From: JAYODW01 sp038116745
Lineage (GTDB): Bacteria > Pseudomonadota > Gammaproteobacteria > Ga0077536
DNA length: 64,000 nt
Reading direction: 5' to 3'
Assembly (NCBI GenBank): GCA_038116745.1
Contig: JAYODW010000005.1
Span: 1 to 64,000 of the forward strand
Shown piece after piece: positions 1 to 8,510 of the stretch. How positions within the stretch are numbered: the first letter of the stretch is position 1; every line of letters begins with the position of its first letter. The notes beneath the pieces are model-generated. The model was given only the letters and a program-made list of their open reading frames with translations, was not told the origin of the DNA and did not search any database. Both the position numbers and the translations under genes were made by a program.

Positions 1-187
1 TCGTCGCCGGAATGGCCGGATAAAAGAAATACATGAACTTCACAACGCGATCTCCGGTGTTCGGATTACAGTTCTTTATGCAGCCGCGCGTCACGCTGCG
101 CGGGGTGTCTCAAACAAGTCACGCACCTGGCGCGCCAAACAGGGCAACCTGGACAACGCCCGGTGATCTGTCGGAGCAGGGTCCGCG

Positions 188-955
188 TCATGTGCCGATC
201 ACCCGGCGCAGCCGCATTTCGTAGCGAAAGCTCGCGGCCGGATGGACCGAGCGCGACACCTCCAGCAGTCCGCCACGCCCGTCGACGAAACGCCGCTCAA
301 CGCACATGACCGCAGCGCCGATCCCGACCTGCAGGTCCTCTGCCTCCTGCGCATCCGCCTGCGCGATTGAAAGCGTCTGCGCGATCTCCGCGAAGTGACA
401 GCCGCAACGACGCTCCATGACCACGAACAACGGCTCGTCCGTCGAGCCGAGCTCTGTCACGGCAGCGGAGAATTCATCCGGCACCCAGATGCGCGAGGAC
501 GCGACGACCGGTCCGTCGACACCCAGATGGCGCACGGTGTGCACCTCCCACCAGGGATAGCCCGCCGGGCAGCCCAGCTGTTCGGCCAGCGCGGCGTCGA
601 CATTCACCCGACGCCGATGCAGCACGCGCCGCGGCGTTTCTGCGGCGTACTGGAGGATGTCTTCTACCGTGTCGCACGCATGTTTATAGCGAGGATCGAT
701 GGCGTTGGCCTGCACGACCGAGCCGCGCCCGCGCTGGCTGACGATAAGTCCTTTCTCGTAGAGGTGCCGCAGCGCACTGCGCACGGTGTGGCGCGATACA
801 CCGAAGTGCCGGCTGAGCGCAGGTTCTGAGGGAAGCAGATCGCCGGGCTGATAGGTGCCGCTGCGGATCTGCTCGGTCAGTGCGCTGGCCACGGCACCGT
901 ATTTTGACGATGCGGCGGCACCACTCTGGACGGCTGCTGCTGAATCAACTGACAT
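188..955 (-). CDS. GntR-family (HutC/UTRA type) transcriptional regulator
   Basis: A 255-residue one-component regulator. An N-terminal winged HTH of GntR type spans about residues 19-84, with the usual PSEPALSRHFGVSRHTVRSAL recognition helix region and an RGRGSVV wing. A UTRA effector domain fills about residues 105-250, including the family-typical WWEVHTVR and SSRIWVPDE strands. UTRA regulators bind small organic acids, sugars or amino-acid-like ligands and usually repress a neighbouring catabolic operon. The gene is divergent from the hydratase/CoA-transferase operon at 1148-4447 and shares a 192-bp promoter region holding two TGTnCGGACA palindromes, so autoregulation plus control of that operon is the natural inference. 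The ligand is unknown. Confidence 0.9.
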   Translation of the reverse strand: MSVDSAAAVQSGAAASSKYGAVASALTEQIRSGTYQPGDLLPSEPALSRHFGVSRHTVRSALRHLYEKGLIVSQRGRGSVVQANAIDPRYKHACDTVEDILQYAAETPRRVLHRRRVNVDAALAEQLGCPAGYPWWEVHTVRHLGVDGPVVASSRIWVPDEFSAAVTELGSTDEPLFVVMERRCGCHFAEIAQTLSIAQADAQEAEDLQVGIGAAVMCVERRFVDGRGGLLEVSRSVHPAASFRYEMRLRRVIGT

Positions 956-973
956 GCCGGAATCCTAACAACC

Positions 974-983
974 TGTCCGGACA
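974..983. promoter_or_regulatory. Putative GntR operator copy 1 (TGTCCGGACA)
   Basis: A perfect 10-bp palindrome, TGTCCGGACA, lies 19-28 bp upstream of the gntR start codon. A one-mismatch copy sits 98 bp away at 1072-1081 in the same divergent region. GntR/HutC-type regulators commonly bind short TGT...ACA dyads. That this is the binding site of the adjacent regulator is inference. Confidence 0.45.
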
Positions 984-1001
984 AATCAAGCTTTGCTGAT
1001 A

Positions 1002-1026
1002 CCTGCATACGGCATATATTTGCAGG
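1002..1026. repeat. Inverted repeat CCTGCA-N13-TGCAGG
   Basis: Six-base arms at 1002-1007 and 1021-1026 are separated by an AT-rich 13-bp spacer in the middle of the gntR/hydratase divergent region. It could be a regulator site, or the AT-rich core promoter with a chance dyad. The arms are short, so the call is weak. Confidence 0.25.
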
Positions 1027-1071
1027 AATTTGATGTATTACTCGAATACCCGCAAGAGAGGCGTATGTACT

Positions 1072-1081
1072 TGTACGGACA
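1072..1081. promoter_or_regulatory. Putative GntR operator copy 2 (TGTACGGACA)
   Basis: TGTACGGACA differs by one base from the perfect palindrome at 974-983. It lies 66 bp upstream of the GTG start of the enoyl-CoA hydratase at 1148. A pair of sites bracketing the divergent promoters would suit a repressor that shuts both directions, which is an inference. Confidence 0.4.
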
Positions 1082-1147
1082 TATTGGAAAACGATCCTAT
1101 GACACCTACGGTCTGGTCGCGACTGGGCGAAAAACAGGCGTCGCGCT

Positions 1148-1975
1148 GTGAATGACTCGTCAGCATCCACACCGCATCTGCTCGTCGAAAAATACGACGG
1201 TATCGCCCGGCTGACCCTGAACCGCCCCGAAAAACGCAACGCGCTCTCGCCGGAAATGATCGTGCGCCTGTGCGAGGCCTGGCAGGACATCGAGCAGGAC
1301 CCCGGAATCAGGGTGGCGCTGGTGACCGGGGCCGGTGAGCAGGCGTTTTCCTCAGGCGGCGACCTCGGCACCCTGATCCCGCTGATGATGCGCACGCGCG
1401 AACCGCAGGGAGCGTGGGAGACGCGCTTTTCCGCCGATCGCCGCCAGCTCGGTCGCGGCCTGTTGCGCAATACGAGCTTCTTCAAACCCGTCGTCGCCGC
1501 CATCAACGGCCATGCGCTCGCTGGCGGGGTTGAGTTCATCCTCAGCACAGATCTCCGCGTGATGTCCGAGAACGCCACCCTGGCGCTGACCGAGGTGCGC
1601 CGCGGCCTCATTGCGAGCGGCGGCTCGCTGGCGCGGCTCACGCGACAGGTGTCCTGGGCGCAGGCGATGGAGCTCGCACTGGTCGCCGAACCCATCAGTG
1701 CCGAGCGCGCGCTCGCCATGGGGCTGGTCAACCGCGTGGTACCGCCGCACGAGGTACTACCCACAGCGGAAGCCCTTGCCCGGCAAATCGCGAAGGGGGC
1801 CCCGGTCGCCCTGAAGAAGTCCAAAGAGGCGATGGTGCGCGGCAGCGGGCGACCGCTCGACGAGGCCTTTGCCATCGAGACGCAATGTACGAAAGATAAC
1901 GCCGCTACCGCGGACGCGAAGGAAGGACCGCGTGCCTTCATGGAAAAGCGTCCGCCTGTCTTCACCGGACGCTGA
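1148..1975 (+). CDS. Enoyl-CoA hydratase/isomerase (crotonase) family protein
   Basis: A 275-residue crotonase-fold protein starting at GTG. The N-terminal ARLTLNRPEKRNAL strand, the oxyanion-hole segments AFSSGGDLG (about residue 73) and AINGHALAGGVEF (about residue 120), and the C-terminal EGPRAFMEKRPPVFTGR tail all fit the family. Members hydrate or isomerise acyl-CoA double bonds, but substrate cannot be read from sequence. It is first in an operon with two family III CoA-transferases (9-bp gap to the next gene), which suggests a short pathway that activates an acid to its CoA ester by CoA transfer and then modifies the acyl chain. Likely controlled by the divergent GntR regulator. Confidence 0.9.
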   Translation: MNDSSASTPHLLVEKYDGIARLTLNRPEKRNALSPEMIVRLCEAWQDIEQDPGIRVALVTGAGEQAFSSGGDLGTLIPLMMRTREPQGAWETRFSADRRQLGRGLLRNTSFFKPVVAAINGHALAGGVEFILSTDLRVMSENATLALTEVRRGLIASGGSLARLTRQVSWAQAMELALVAEPISAERALAMGLVNRVVPPHEVLPTAEALARQIAKGAPVALKKSKEAMVRGSGRPLDEAFAIETQCTKDNAATADAKEGPRAFMEKRPPVFTGR

Positions 1976-1984
1976 GAAGAGACC

Positions 1985-3193
1985 ATGGGACTGCTGAACG
2001 GCATACGCGTCGTTGAAATGGGCCTCTGGGTCGCAGGTCCCTCCGCCGGCGGGCTGCTCGCCGACTGGGGTGCCGAGGTGATCAAACTCGAAACGCCGCG
2101 TGGCGACCCGATGCGCAATCTCTACCGCGCCCTGTCCGGCTCGGAGGAAACGCGCTGCCCGCCTTTCGACCTGCACAACCGCGGCAAGCGCAGCGTCGTT
2201 GTCGACGTCAACGCTCCCGAAGGCGCTGCGCTCGCGCGGCGCATTATCGCCACGGCCGATGTCTTCCTGACCAATATGCGGCCGCAGTACCTCGAACGGG
2301 TCGGGCTGCACCACGCCCAGCTGCTCGCCGCGGATCCGCGACTGGTCTATGGCAGTCTCACTGGCTACGGTCTCGACGGCCCGGACAAGGACGCCCCCGG
2401 CTATGACCTTGCTGCCTTTACAGCGCGCAGCGGCGTGAGCTGGCGCGCGACGCCGCCAGGCGGCACGCCGCCGACGATGCCAGGTGGCATGGGCGATAAC
2501 GTCACCGCCATCACCCTCGTCGCGGGGCTGCTCGGCGCCCTGTGGTCGCGCGAGCGCACCGGCCGCGGACAGCTGGTTGCCACGTCGTTACTCCGCGCGG
2601 GGATCTTCTGCGTCAGCATGGAGCTCTCAGCGCGCCTCGCCATCGGCCGCGCAGCACCCTCACCCGACCGGCGTCATCCACAGAACCCCCTGATGAACTC
2701 CTACCGCTGCGCGGATGAGAAATGGCTGTGGCTCATCGGCGCCGAAGCCAGTCGCCACTGGGAGCCGATGCTGCAGGCTCTCGAAGCAGAAGAGCTGAAA
2801 GACGACGAGCGCTTCCGTACGGCCCGTGACCGCAGCCGCAACGCGTCAGCGCTGGTCGAGCACTTCGACGCAATCTTCGCCCGGCGCACGCGCGATGAAT
2901 GGGCCGCGATCTTCGCAGCCCAGGATGTCTGGTGGGCGCCAGTCAATTCTTTTGAAGATCTGGTCAACGATGCACAGGTCGCGGCCGTGGGTGCTTTCCG
3001 TCCCATGGCCACGCTGGAAAACCGTGATAGCACCCAGACCAGTATTGCCGGACCCGTAGATTTCAGCTCCGACGAGCCAAAGATCGCCCCGTCACCGCCG
3101 CATCTCGGCGCAGACACCGAGGCCATCCTCCGCGAAGCCGGGGTGTCACCCGAAGATCTGGAAAGGCTGCGCAGCGCCGGCGTTATTGGCTGA
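1985..3193 (+). CDS. Family III CoA-transferase (CaiB/BaiF/Frc type), subunit or enzyme A
   Basis: A 402-residue CaiB-like CoA-transferase. The N-terminal GIRVVEMGLWVAGPSAGGLLADWGAEVIKLE, the YGLDGPDKDAPGYD segment and the RERTGRGQ motif are diagnostic of the family. The catalytic aspartate that forms the acyl anhydride is probably the D of MGDNVTA, about residue 169. The enzyme would move CoA between an acyl-CoA donor and a carboxylic acid. A second family III gene follows directly. Some members work as heterodimers of two such paralogues (for example BbsEF and SmtAB), so this pair may form one enzyme. Confidence 0.88.
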   Translation: MGLLNGIRVVEMGLWVAGPSAGGLLADWGAEVIKLETPRGDPMRNLYRALSGSEETRCPPFDLHNRGKRSVVVDVNAPEGAALARRIIATADVFLTNMRPQYLERVGLHHAQLLAADPRLVYGSLTGYGLDGPDKDAPGYDLAAFTARSGVSWRATPPGGTPPTMPGGMGDNVTAITLVAGLLGALWSRERTGRGQLVATSLLRAGIFCVSMELSARLAIGRAAPSPDRRHPQNPLMNSYRCADEKWLWLIGAEASRHWEPMLQALEAEELKDDERFRTARDRSRNASALVEHFDAIFARRTRDEWAAIFAAQDVWWAPVNSFEDLVNDAQVAAVGAFRPMATLENRDSTQTSIAGPVDFSSDEPKIAPSPPHLGADTEAILREAGVSPEDLERLRSAGVIG

Positions 3194-3243
3194 CTTATTT
3201 CAAGACCGCCGTTCGTGGCCCTTCTCTCCACCGAAACCGCCGC

Positions 3244-3249
3244 GAGGAG
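3244..3249 (+). promoter_or_regulatory. Ribosome binding site that sets the start of the second CoA-transferase
   Basis: GAGGAG ends 7 nt before the ATG at 3257. An in-frame GTG at 3215 would add 14 residues with no similarity to the family N-terminus and no comparable Shine-Dalgarno, so 3257 is preferred. Confidence 0.65.
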
Positions 3250-3256
3250 CAGCGAG

Positions 3257-4447
3257 ATGAATACACAGTTCCGCCCTTTGGAGGGAACCCGCATCGTCGA
3301 ATTTTCCGGCAGCATCGCGGGTCCTTCCTCGACCATGATCCTGGCCCAGCTTGGCGCCGATGTGATCAAGGTCGAATCGCCGGACGGCGATGACTCCCGC
3401 GCCTGGCCACCGCACGTTGATGACCGGAGCGTGGTTTTCCGGCAGATGTGCATCGGCAAACGCGGGATCGTTCTCGATCTCAAACAGGCGGAAGGCGTTG
3501 CAATTGCGCTCGATCTTGCGGCCGGAGCGGACGTTGTCATGCAGTCGATGCGCCCCGGGGTCGCAGATCGGATCGGGATCGGCGAGCAGGCCATCCGCGC
3601 GCGCAACGCAGAGGTGATTTACTTCGATATGAACGGCTTCGGCAGCGGTGAACGCGGACGGGATATGCCCGGCTATGACCCGATGGTCCAGGCCTTCAGC
3701 GGCATCATGGCGATGACCGGGCATGACGGTGCGCCCCCCACGCGCTGCGCACCATCGCTCATCGATCTCGGCACCGGGCAGTGGATCGCGATGGGGATCC
3801 TGGCCGCCCTGCTGGCGAAACATCGCGGTCAGCCGGTTCAGCAGATGGAGACTGCGCTCGTCGACACGGCCTTCAGCGTGGTTTCTTACCAGGCCAGCGC
3901 CGCGCGGATGTCCGGCGAGCGCCCGCCGCGTGCCGGCTCTGGTAACCCGATCGCGGCGCCCTACCAGTGCTATGACGCCGCCGATGGTCAGCTGCTGCTG
4001 GCAGCACCGAACGAAAAACTCTGGCGTCGGGTCGTCGAGGTACTTGATGCACCACAGCTGGCTGAGGATCCACGCTTCATCACCGCCACCGATCGCTCGC
4101 ACCACCGCGACGACCTCGCCGATGCCCTGAACGGGCTCCTGCAGGCGGCATCTGTCGACAGCTGGGTGGCGCGCTTCTCCGCCGCCGGCATCCCGTGCAC
4201 CCGGGTTTACGGCCTCGAAGAAGCCGTGGTCAGCGACATTGCGGAAGAGCGCCAGACCTTTCAGGACTCCGAGGGCGTGCCGCTGGTGCGCCTGCCGTGG
4301 CTGGTGGACGGCGCGCCGCTGGCGTGGACCGGACCTGCGCCCCGGCTTGGTCAGCACACCCGCGAGGTACTGCAGGAGATCGGCTACTCCGGGGAACGCA
4401 TCGAGGCCGCGCTCACCAGCGGAGCGGCACAGGCGTCGACAGACTGA
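3257..4447 (+). CDS. Family III CoA-transferase (CaiB/BaiF/Frc type), subunit or enzyme B
   Basis: About 396 residues from the ATG at 3257. It opens with the typical LEGTRIVEFSGSIAGPSSTMILAQLGADVIKVE block. The catalytic aspartate candidate is in APSLIDLGTGQW. Family segments NGFGSG and PGYDPMVQAFSG are present, followed by GNPIAAPYQCYDAADGQ. The usual RTGKGQ segment is altered to KHRGQPVQQ. It lies 63 bp after the first CoA-transferase. Both paralogues keep an Asp at the catalytic position, so each could be active alone, or together as a heterodimer. Substrates are unknown. Confidence 0.88.
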   Translation: MNTQFRPLEGTRIVEFSGSIAGPSSTMILAQLGADVIKVESPDGDDSRAWPPHVDDRSVVFRQMCIGKRGIVLDLKQAEGVAIALDLAAGADVVMQSMRPGVADRIGIGEQAIRARNAEVIYFDMNGFGSGERGRDMPGYDPMVQAFSGIMAMTGHDGAPPTRCAPSLIDLGTGQWIAMGILAALLAKHRGQPVQQMETALVDTAFSVVSYQASAARMSGERPPRAGSGNPIAAPYQCYDAADGQLLLAAPNEKLWRRVVEVLDAPQLAEDPRFITATDRSHHRDDLADALNGLLQAASVDSWVARFSAAGIPCTRVYGLEEAVVSDIAEERQTFQDSEGVPLVRLPWLVDGAPLAWTGPAPRLGQHTREVLQEIGYSGERIEAALTSGAAQASTD

Positions 4448-4481
4448 GCGCAGCGAAGGGCGCTGCCGTCACCGGAAGCTT

Positions 4482-6563
4482 TCAGCCCTCCGCCAGGCGC
4501 TCTTCTGTGGCCGCCTGAGGGTGTTGTTCACTCACTCTCTGCCCGCGCAGAGGGAGCCGAATACTGAAACAAGTGCCTTCACCGACCACGCTTTCCACAT
4601 CTATCCCGCCACCCAGCGCCGTCACGATTTCCCTGCAGATGGCGAGACCTAGCCCCGTGCCAGGCAGGTTGCCCTCGCCCTGACGTAAGCGTTCGAACGG
4701 CTGAAACAGGCGCGGCAAATCTGCTGCCGAAATACCTTCACCGTTGTCCCGTATTGCCACCACCAAGCTGTTTTCATGACTGTCGGCAGTGACAGTCACT
4801 CGGCCGCTACCATCGACCCGACCGTATTTAATAGCGTTGCTTAGCAGATTCAGCAACACCTGGCGGAATCGCCTGGGATCAGTCCAGATCTCTAGGGACG
4901 CAGCGGCGGCGATATCAAGGTCGATGGCGGTTTCTGCGTTGTCCGCAACCGGGCGCACCAGTCCAACCGCGTCATTCAGCAGCTCTTCGACCGTGACTGC
5001 TTTAGTGGTAATCGACATGCGTCCGGAGCTCATGGCGCTGAAATCAAGCACATCGCTGACCAGATTCAACATCGCGTCGCCCGCACGCAGGATGCCCTCG
5101 AGCTTCTCCTGCTGACTGTCGGTGAACTGCGCGCCCGGCGCGAACTTCAGCAGCTGCGCAAAGCCGAGAATGGCGTTCATGGGGGTGCGCAGTTCGTGGC
5201 TCATGCTGCGCAGAAAAATTGTCTTGGCCTGATTGGCCCGCTCTGCCTCCTCACGTGCCACCACCAGAGCCTGCGCCGCATCGCGTTCAGCCGTGATATC
5301 CCGTACCGTTCCGACGAAATCAGACGCGGTCGGTCCGCGCCTGTCGGTCACCCGAATACCAGTCAGGTGCAGCTGTCTGACGTTCCCGGCAGCTCCTCGG
5401 ATGGTCAACTCACCGTTAAAATGGTGCTGTCTGCCGTCTCGAATGGCCTGCCAGACATCCTGTAGCGACGCTCGTGCATCCGGAACAGCACACAAGTTTC
5501 CAAAAAACTTCGGCGTCCAGGCAAACAGGCTAAGCGCCGGCAGCTCGAACATCTCGTGTGCAGCAGCATCAACGCGCAGCCGTGAAAAATCTCCGAAGAG
5601 CTCCCAGAAGCCCAGCCTGCCGCTGTCCAGCGCTAGCTGCAGATGGGACTCTTTCTGACGCCGCAACTGCGCTTCGCTGTCCAGTTCCCGCCACAGCGCT
5701 TCGAACGATTCGCCTAGGTCTTTGACCTCGATCGGTTGTGGCACCAGCGGGGCCTCAAAATGGCCACTGTCCCGCGCTGCGCGTACAGCCGAGCGCAGTG
5801 CGAGCACGCTTCCGCTGATACGCTGTCCAACGAAGACCCAGCTCCCGCCGATTAATCCGATGATCAGCAAAATCAGCAGCAGACCGGCGTAAACCCGCTG
5901 CTGCTCTGCCCGACGCAACAAGACCCTGCTTGTCCCAATTACTTTTTCCGTGGCAAGCTCCATGCTCCTCGTGGCCTGCACGGTCTGCGTCAGCCAGGGT
6001 TCGATGGCGCCCTGCGCGCGCTCGAATACCTGCTGATGTTCCTCAATGGACAGCTCCTCGACTGCGGGTAGGGGCACCAGGGTGAGATTCACTGCCTGCT
6101 TCAGAGACGCCAGTGCCTGTTGCAATTCCATGTCCGAATTGAGGGCATCCATACTCTCAACCAGGTCGTTGATGAGCTGAAGCTGCGACTCCAGCTCATC
6201 TACCAGATAGGTCTCGCCGCTGCCAAAAACAAGGTCAATCGTCGAAATGAACTGCTGCACGCTGAGTTTGAGCGAACGACCCTGTTCACCCGTCATCTCC
6301 GCCCGGTGCACTGCGTTGACTTCGCGTGCGACCGAAGCGGTCCCGTAGCTGAGAGCCCAGCCCAGAAACGCGGTGGCAACGAACGCCAGCGCCGTTAGCA
6401 CACCGACATAGAAGACAATGCCCCGTCTCAGAGGTGCTTGCTCGTTGCGCACGCGTACGCTGCCCATGCGGGCATCCTGCGCCTGCGGGGAGAGTCGTTC
6501 AACAAACCGGGGCCGGATTGCCGCCGCGGCTGGGCGCGGTTGAGGTGTCGACATCGGGAGCAT
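4482..6563 (-). CDS. Membrane sensor histidine kinase (TM-HAMP-PAS-HisKA-HATPase), orphan
   Basis: A 693-residue kinase. TM1 is at about 49-72, a mostly helical periplasmic sensor region follows to about 222, TM2 is at about 224-246, a HAMP-like linker to about 300, and a PAS domain from about 305 to 430 ends in a PAC-type FVGTVRDITAERDA. The H-box FLRSMSHELRTPMNAILGF carries the phospho-accepting His at about 456. N-box LLNLLSNAIKYG, G1 IRDNGEGIS and G2 GTGLGLAI are intact. No receiver or HPt domain is fused and no response regulator is encoded nearby, so its partner is elsewhere. It is last in a minus-strand group with the porin (7261-8283) and the small exported protein (6608-7243), so the periplasmic domain may sense something handled by those two. 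Start at 6563 or the ATG at 6554. Confidence 0.92.
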   Translation of the reverse strand: MLPMSTPQPRPAAAAIRPRFVERLSPQAQDARMGSVRVRNEQAPLRRGIVFYVGVLTALAFVATAFLGWALSYGTASVAREVNAVHRAEMTGEQGRSLKLSVQQFISTIDLVFGSGETYLVDELESQLQLINDLVESMDALNSDMELQQALASLKQAVNLTLVPLPAVEELSIEEHQQVFERAQGAIEPWLTQTVQATRSMELATEKVIGTSRVLLRRAEQQRVYAGLLLILLIIGLIGGSWVFVGQRISGSVLALRSAVRAARDSGHFEAPLVPQPIEVKDLGESFEALWRELDSEAQLRRQKESHLQLALDSGRLGFWELFGDFSRLRVDAAAHEMFELPALSLFAWTPKFFGNLCAVPDARASLQDVWQAIRDGRQHHFNGELTIRGAAGNVRQLHLTGIRVTDRRGPTASDFVGTVRDITAERDAAQALVVAREEAERANQAKTIFLRSMSHELRTPMNAILGFAQLLKFAPGAQFTDSQQEKLEGILRAGDAMLNLVSDVLDFSAMSSGRMSITTKAVTVEELLNDAVGLVRPVADNAETAIDLDIAAAASLEIWTDPRRFRQVLLNLLSNAIKYGRVDGSGRVTVTADSHENSLVVAIRDNGEGISAADLPRLFQPFERLRQGEGNLPGTGLGLAICREIVTALGGGIDVESVVGEGTCFSIRLPLRGQRVSEQHPQAATEERLAEG

Positions 6564-6607
6564 TACCCGACAGCGTCAGGCCGCGCGCTCCGTTACGGGC
6601 ACCCCGA

Positions 6608-7243
6608 TCAGCTGTCACCCACAGACGCGTTTTCAGCCACCACATCCGCCCAGATTTCAGCGGTGATGATCTGAGTTTTGATCGCTGATTTCAGAATAGC
6701 GACCACCAGCACCTGCAGATCGTGGTCCCCGGCGGGGATCCCTGCCTCCGTTATGATCGACGCGGCTGTCTGTTCAAAGTCCGTGCCGACGAGCTGATCA
6801 AGGCGACGCCCGTCGATTACCTCGAGGAAGCGCGAGTCGGCCAGCTTCTTGCACCCCGGATCACGGCAGCGCTGGAAATTCAGACCCTGGATCGACAGGT
6901 CAAGACCCAGCGCCCAGGTGATCTCCATCATGCCCCACTGGCTCTCTTCCGTGCGCGCATGCAGATAACCAAGCGGCACATCTTCCTTCAGCGCCACGTA
7001 CAGGGTGTGCTTGCCGATCTCCCGCGCGTGGACTGTGAACGGCACCGTCGACGCGATGGTCTGGCGGATCGAAGGCTCAACCCGACGCACAATCGAACGG
7101 TAGCTGGTTGAACCGGGAAACAGCTCGTAGACACTCTCGATGGGATCGCGCAACGCACAGAACGGCGCCGCCTCCAAAGACTGGGTCAGCGCTGCGCAGA
7201 TCAACACCAGCGCGATGCGCGCAGAAAGGTTATGCAGATACAT
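6608..7243 (-). CDS. Uncharacterised exported protein, possibly FMN-binding-domain-like
   Basis: A 211-residue protein with a clear signal peptide (ARIALVLICAALTQSLEAAP). The mature part has a pattern (VPLGYLHARTEESQW, then MEITWALGLDLSIQGLNFQRC) resembling periplasmic FMN_bind domains such as those of NqrC/RnfG, but the S(T/G)AT covalent-flavin motif is absent. Two cysteines form CRDPGC near residue 122. The family is not firmly recognised. It sits between an outer-membrane porin and a sensor kinase with short gaps (17 and 44 bp), so it may be a periplasmic accessory or ligand-sensing protein of that system. Confidence 0.55.
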   Translation of the reverse strand: MYLHNLSARIALVLICAALTQSLEAAPFCALRDPIESVYELFPGSTSYRSIVRRVEPSIRQTIASTVPFTVHAREIGKHTLYVALKEDVPLGYLHARTEESQWGMMEITWALGLDLSIQGLNFQRCRDPGCKKLADSRFLEVIDGRRLDQLVGTDFEQTAASIITEAGIPAGDHDLQVLVVAILKSAIKTQIITAEIWADVVAENASVGDS

Positions 7244-7260
7244 TGCGTCAGCCTCCCGGA

Positions 7261-8283
7261 CTAATTACCGAACCGGACACGGAATTGGGCCGCCAGCACC
7301 CCAACATCCCGACCATCGGGAACCCTGCTGTTCTGCTCACTGACCAGCAGTTCGAGCTGGAGCACGTTGTTGGGTTCAAAACGCAGGCCGGCGCGGAAGG
7401 TGTCTTCTCCGGCCCATGTGCTGTTGGCCAGTTCCTGTTCGTAGCGCCGGTACTGCGCGAACAGGAGCCAGGAATCGTAGTCGGTCTGCCAGTTGATCTC
7501 GGTCACGGCATCCCAGTTCGAGAGATCCGCGTTGTCCCCGATGGACAGGTCGGCCAGGAAACCGAAGCGCCTGAAGTAATACTGCAGGTCAACACCATAC
7601 CGGCGACGCTCGGTCTTTCTTGCCCGCTGGCCGCCGCTATAGGAGTTGCCATCAAAAAACGAGAAACCCAGCACAAGGTTTCGGTTCTGCGGCGTACTCA
7701 CGCGGCCGGAAACGATGTAAGGGTCGTCCCCGCTCTTGAAAGAGTTGCCGGAACCGCGCATCAGCGCCACCTCATACTCGAACAAAGGCAGAATGCCGTT
7801 GAGGGACACACCCCAGTCGGCCTTGATCGCAAATCGCTGCGGCATGAACTCATCGCGCAGGGAGCCACCGTTGTTCCCGATCACGTTCATCGTGCTCTCG
7901 AGCCCGAACGGAATGATGAAGTGACCGACGCGCACGTTTAGTCCGCCCCGGGACAGGCCGGTGTAGTTGAAGTTGAAAATACGGTAGATGAGCTTGGTGG
8001 TGTTCTGCTGGGGATTGGCGTTACCGGAAAAACGCTGCATGTAAGGCTGCAGATTCAGCACCCCCCAGTCACCATTGGAACCGGTAAATACTTTCTGCAG
8101 GTCCAGTCCAACAAACTGCATGGAGGACGTCTTATCCGTGAGATCGTTATCGATACCCCGAATGCCGACATCGAGCTGCGCCCGAAGATTCTCGGTCAGG
8201 CCCTGAGCATGCGCGTGAGTCGCCGCGGCCAGGGCGCAGGCCAACGTCATAGTCAACGTTATTCGCATCCATGTAAGCCGCAT
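7261..8283 (-). CDS. Outer-membrane porin-like beta-barrel protein
   Basis: A 340-residue protein with a signal peptide ending at AHAQG, then repeated amphipathic strands rich in aromatic and charged residues (for example LIYRIFNFNYTGLSRGGLNVRVGHFIIPFG and VDLQYYFRRFGFLADLSIG). This looks like the OprO/OprP-like or generic porin class. The C-terminal strand ends FRVRFGN, slightly off the usual terminal Phe. ATG 8283 is preferred over GTG 8292 because GGGGTG sits in front of it and it opens the signal peptide directly. A TATAAT box lies upstream at 8317-8322. First gene of the group with the exported protein and the sensor kinase. Substrate unknown. Confidence 0.75.
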   Translation of the reverse strand: MRLTWMRITLTMTLACALAAATHAHAQGLTENLRAQLDVGIRGIDNDLTDKTSSMQFVGLDLQKVFTGSNGDWGVLNLQPYMQRFSGNANPQQNTTKLIYRIFNFNYTGLSRGGLNVRVGHFIIPFGLESTMNVIGNNGGSLRDEFMPQRFAIKADWGVSLNGILPLFEYEVALMRGSGNSFKSGDDPYIVSGRVSTPQNRNLVLGFSFFDGNSYSGGQRARKTERRRYGVDLQYYFRRFGFLADLSIGDNADLSNWDAVTEINWQTDYDSWLLFAQYRRYEQELANSTWAGEDTFRAGLRFEPNNVLQLELLVSEQNSRVPDGRDVGVLAAQFRVRFGN

Positions 8284-8316
8284 ATTTGACACCCCACTCT
8301 ATCCCTCTCGCTCCTA

Positions 8317-8322
8317 ATTATA
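8317..8322 (-). promoter_or_regulatory. Candidate -10 box of the porin operon
   Basis: Perfect TATAAT on the minus strand, 33 bp upstream of the porin ATG at 8283, which would leave a leader of roughly 27 nt containing the GGGGTG Shine-Dalgarno. No good -35 box is visible at the expected distance. Confidence 0.4.
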
Positions 8323-8510
8323 CGCGTCACCAGGGGCAGGAGATATTGGCCTGGAGTACACCACGGCACGGTCAAACCTGCTTGACCGCACCCCGCGCAG
8401 TCGGCGGGTGATCGGCCCGACTGACAGCACACCCAGTGCCTTCTTGCGACCGTCGGATAGCGTTCCCACGAGCGCTGCAGGCACCCCGACCCGCCGCTGT
8501 GAAGATCGCC

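Noticed and set aside
33..224. Short plus-strand open frame at the left edge
   Set aside because: No motif, no ribosome binding site, and it overlaps the 3' end of gntR. The first 187 bases show nothing I can support.
877..2118. Long minus-strand open frame of 413 codons
   Set aside because: Antisense to the enoyl-CoA hydratase and gntR promoter, Ser/Arg-rich with no family motif; shadow of a GC-rich gene.
3200..4357. Minus-strand open frame of 385 codons
   Set aside because: Complement of the second CoA-transferase; His/Arg-rich composition, no motif.
4450..4466. GCAGCG-N5-CGCTGC hairpin after the CoA-transferases
   Set aside because: Sits in the convergent gap but has no T-run; too short to call a terminator.
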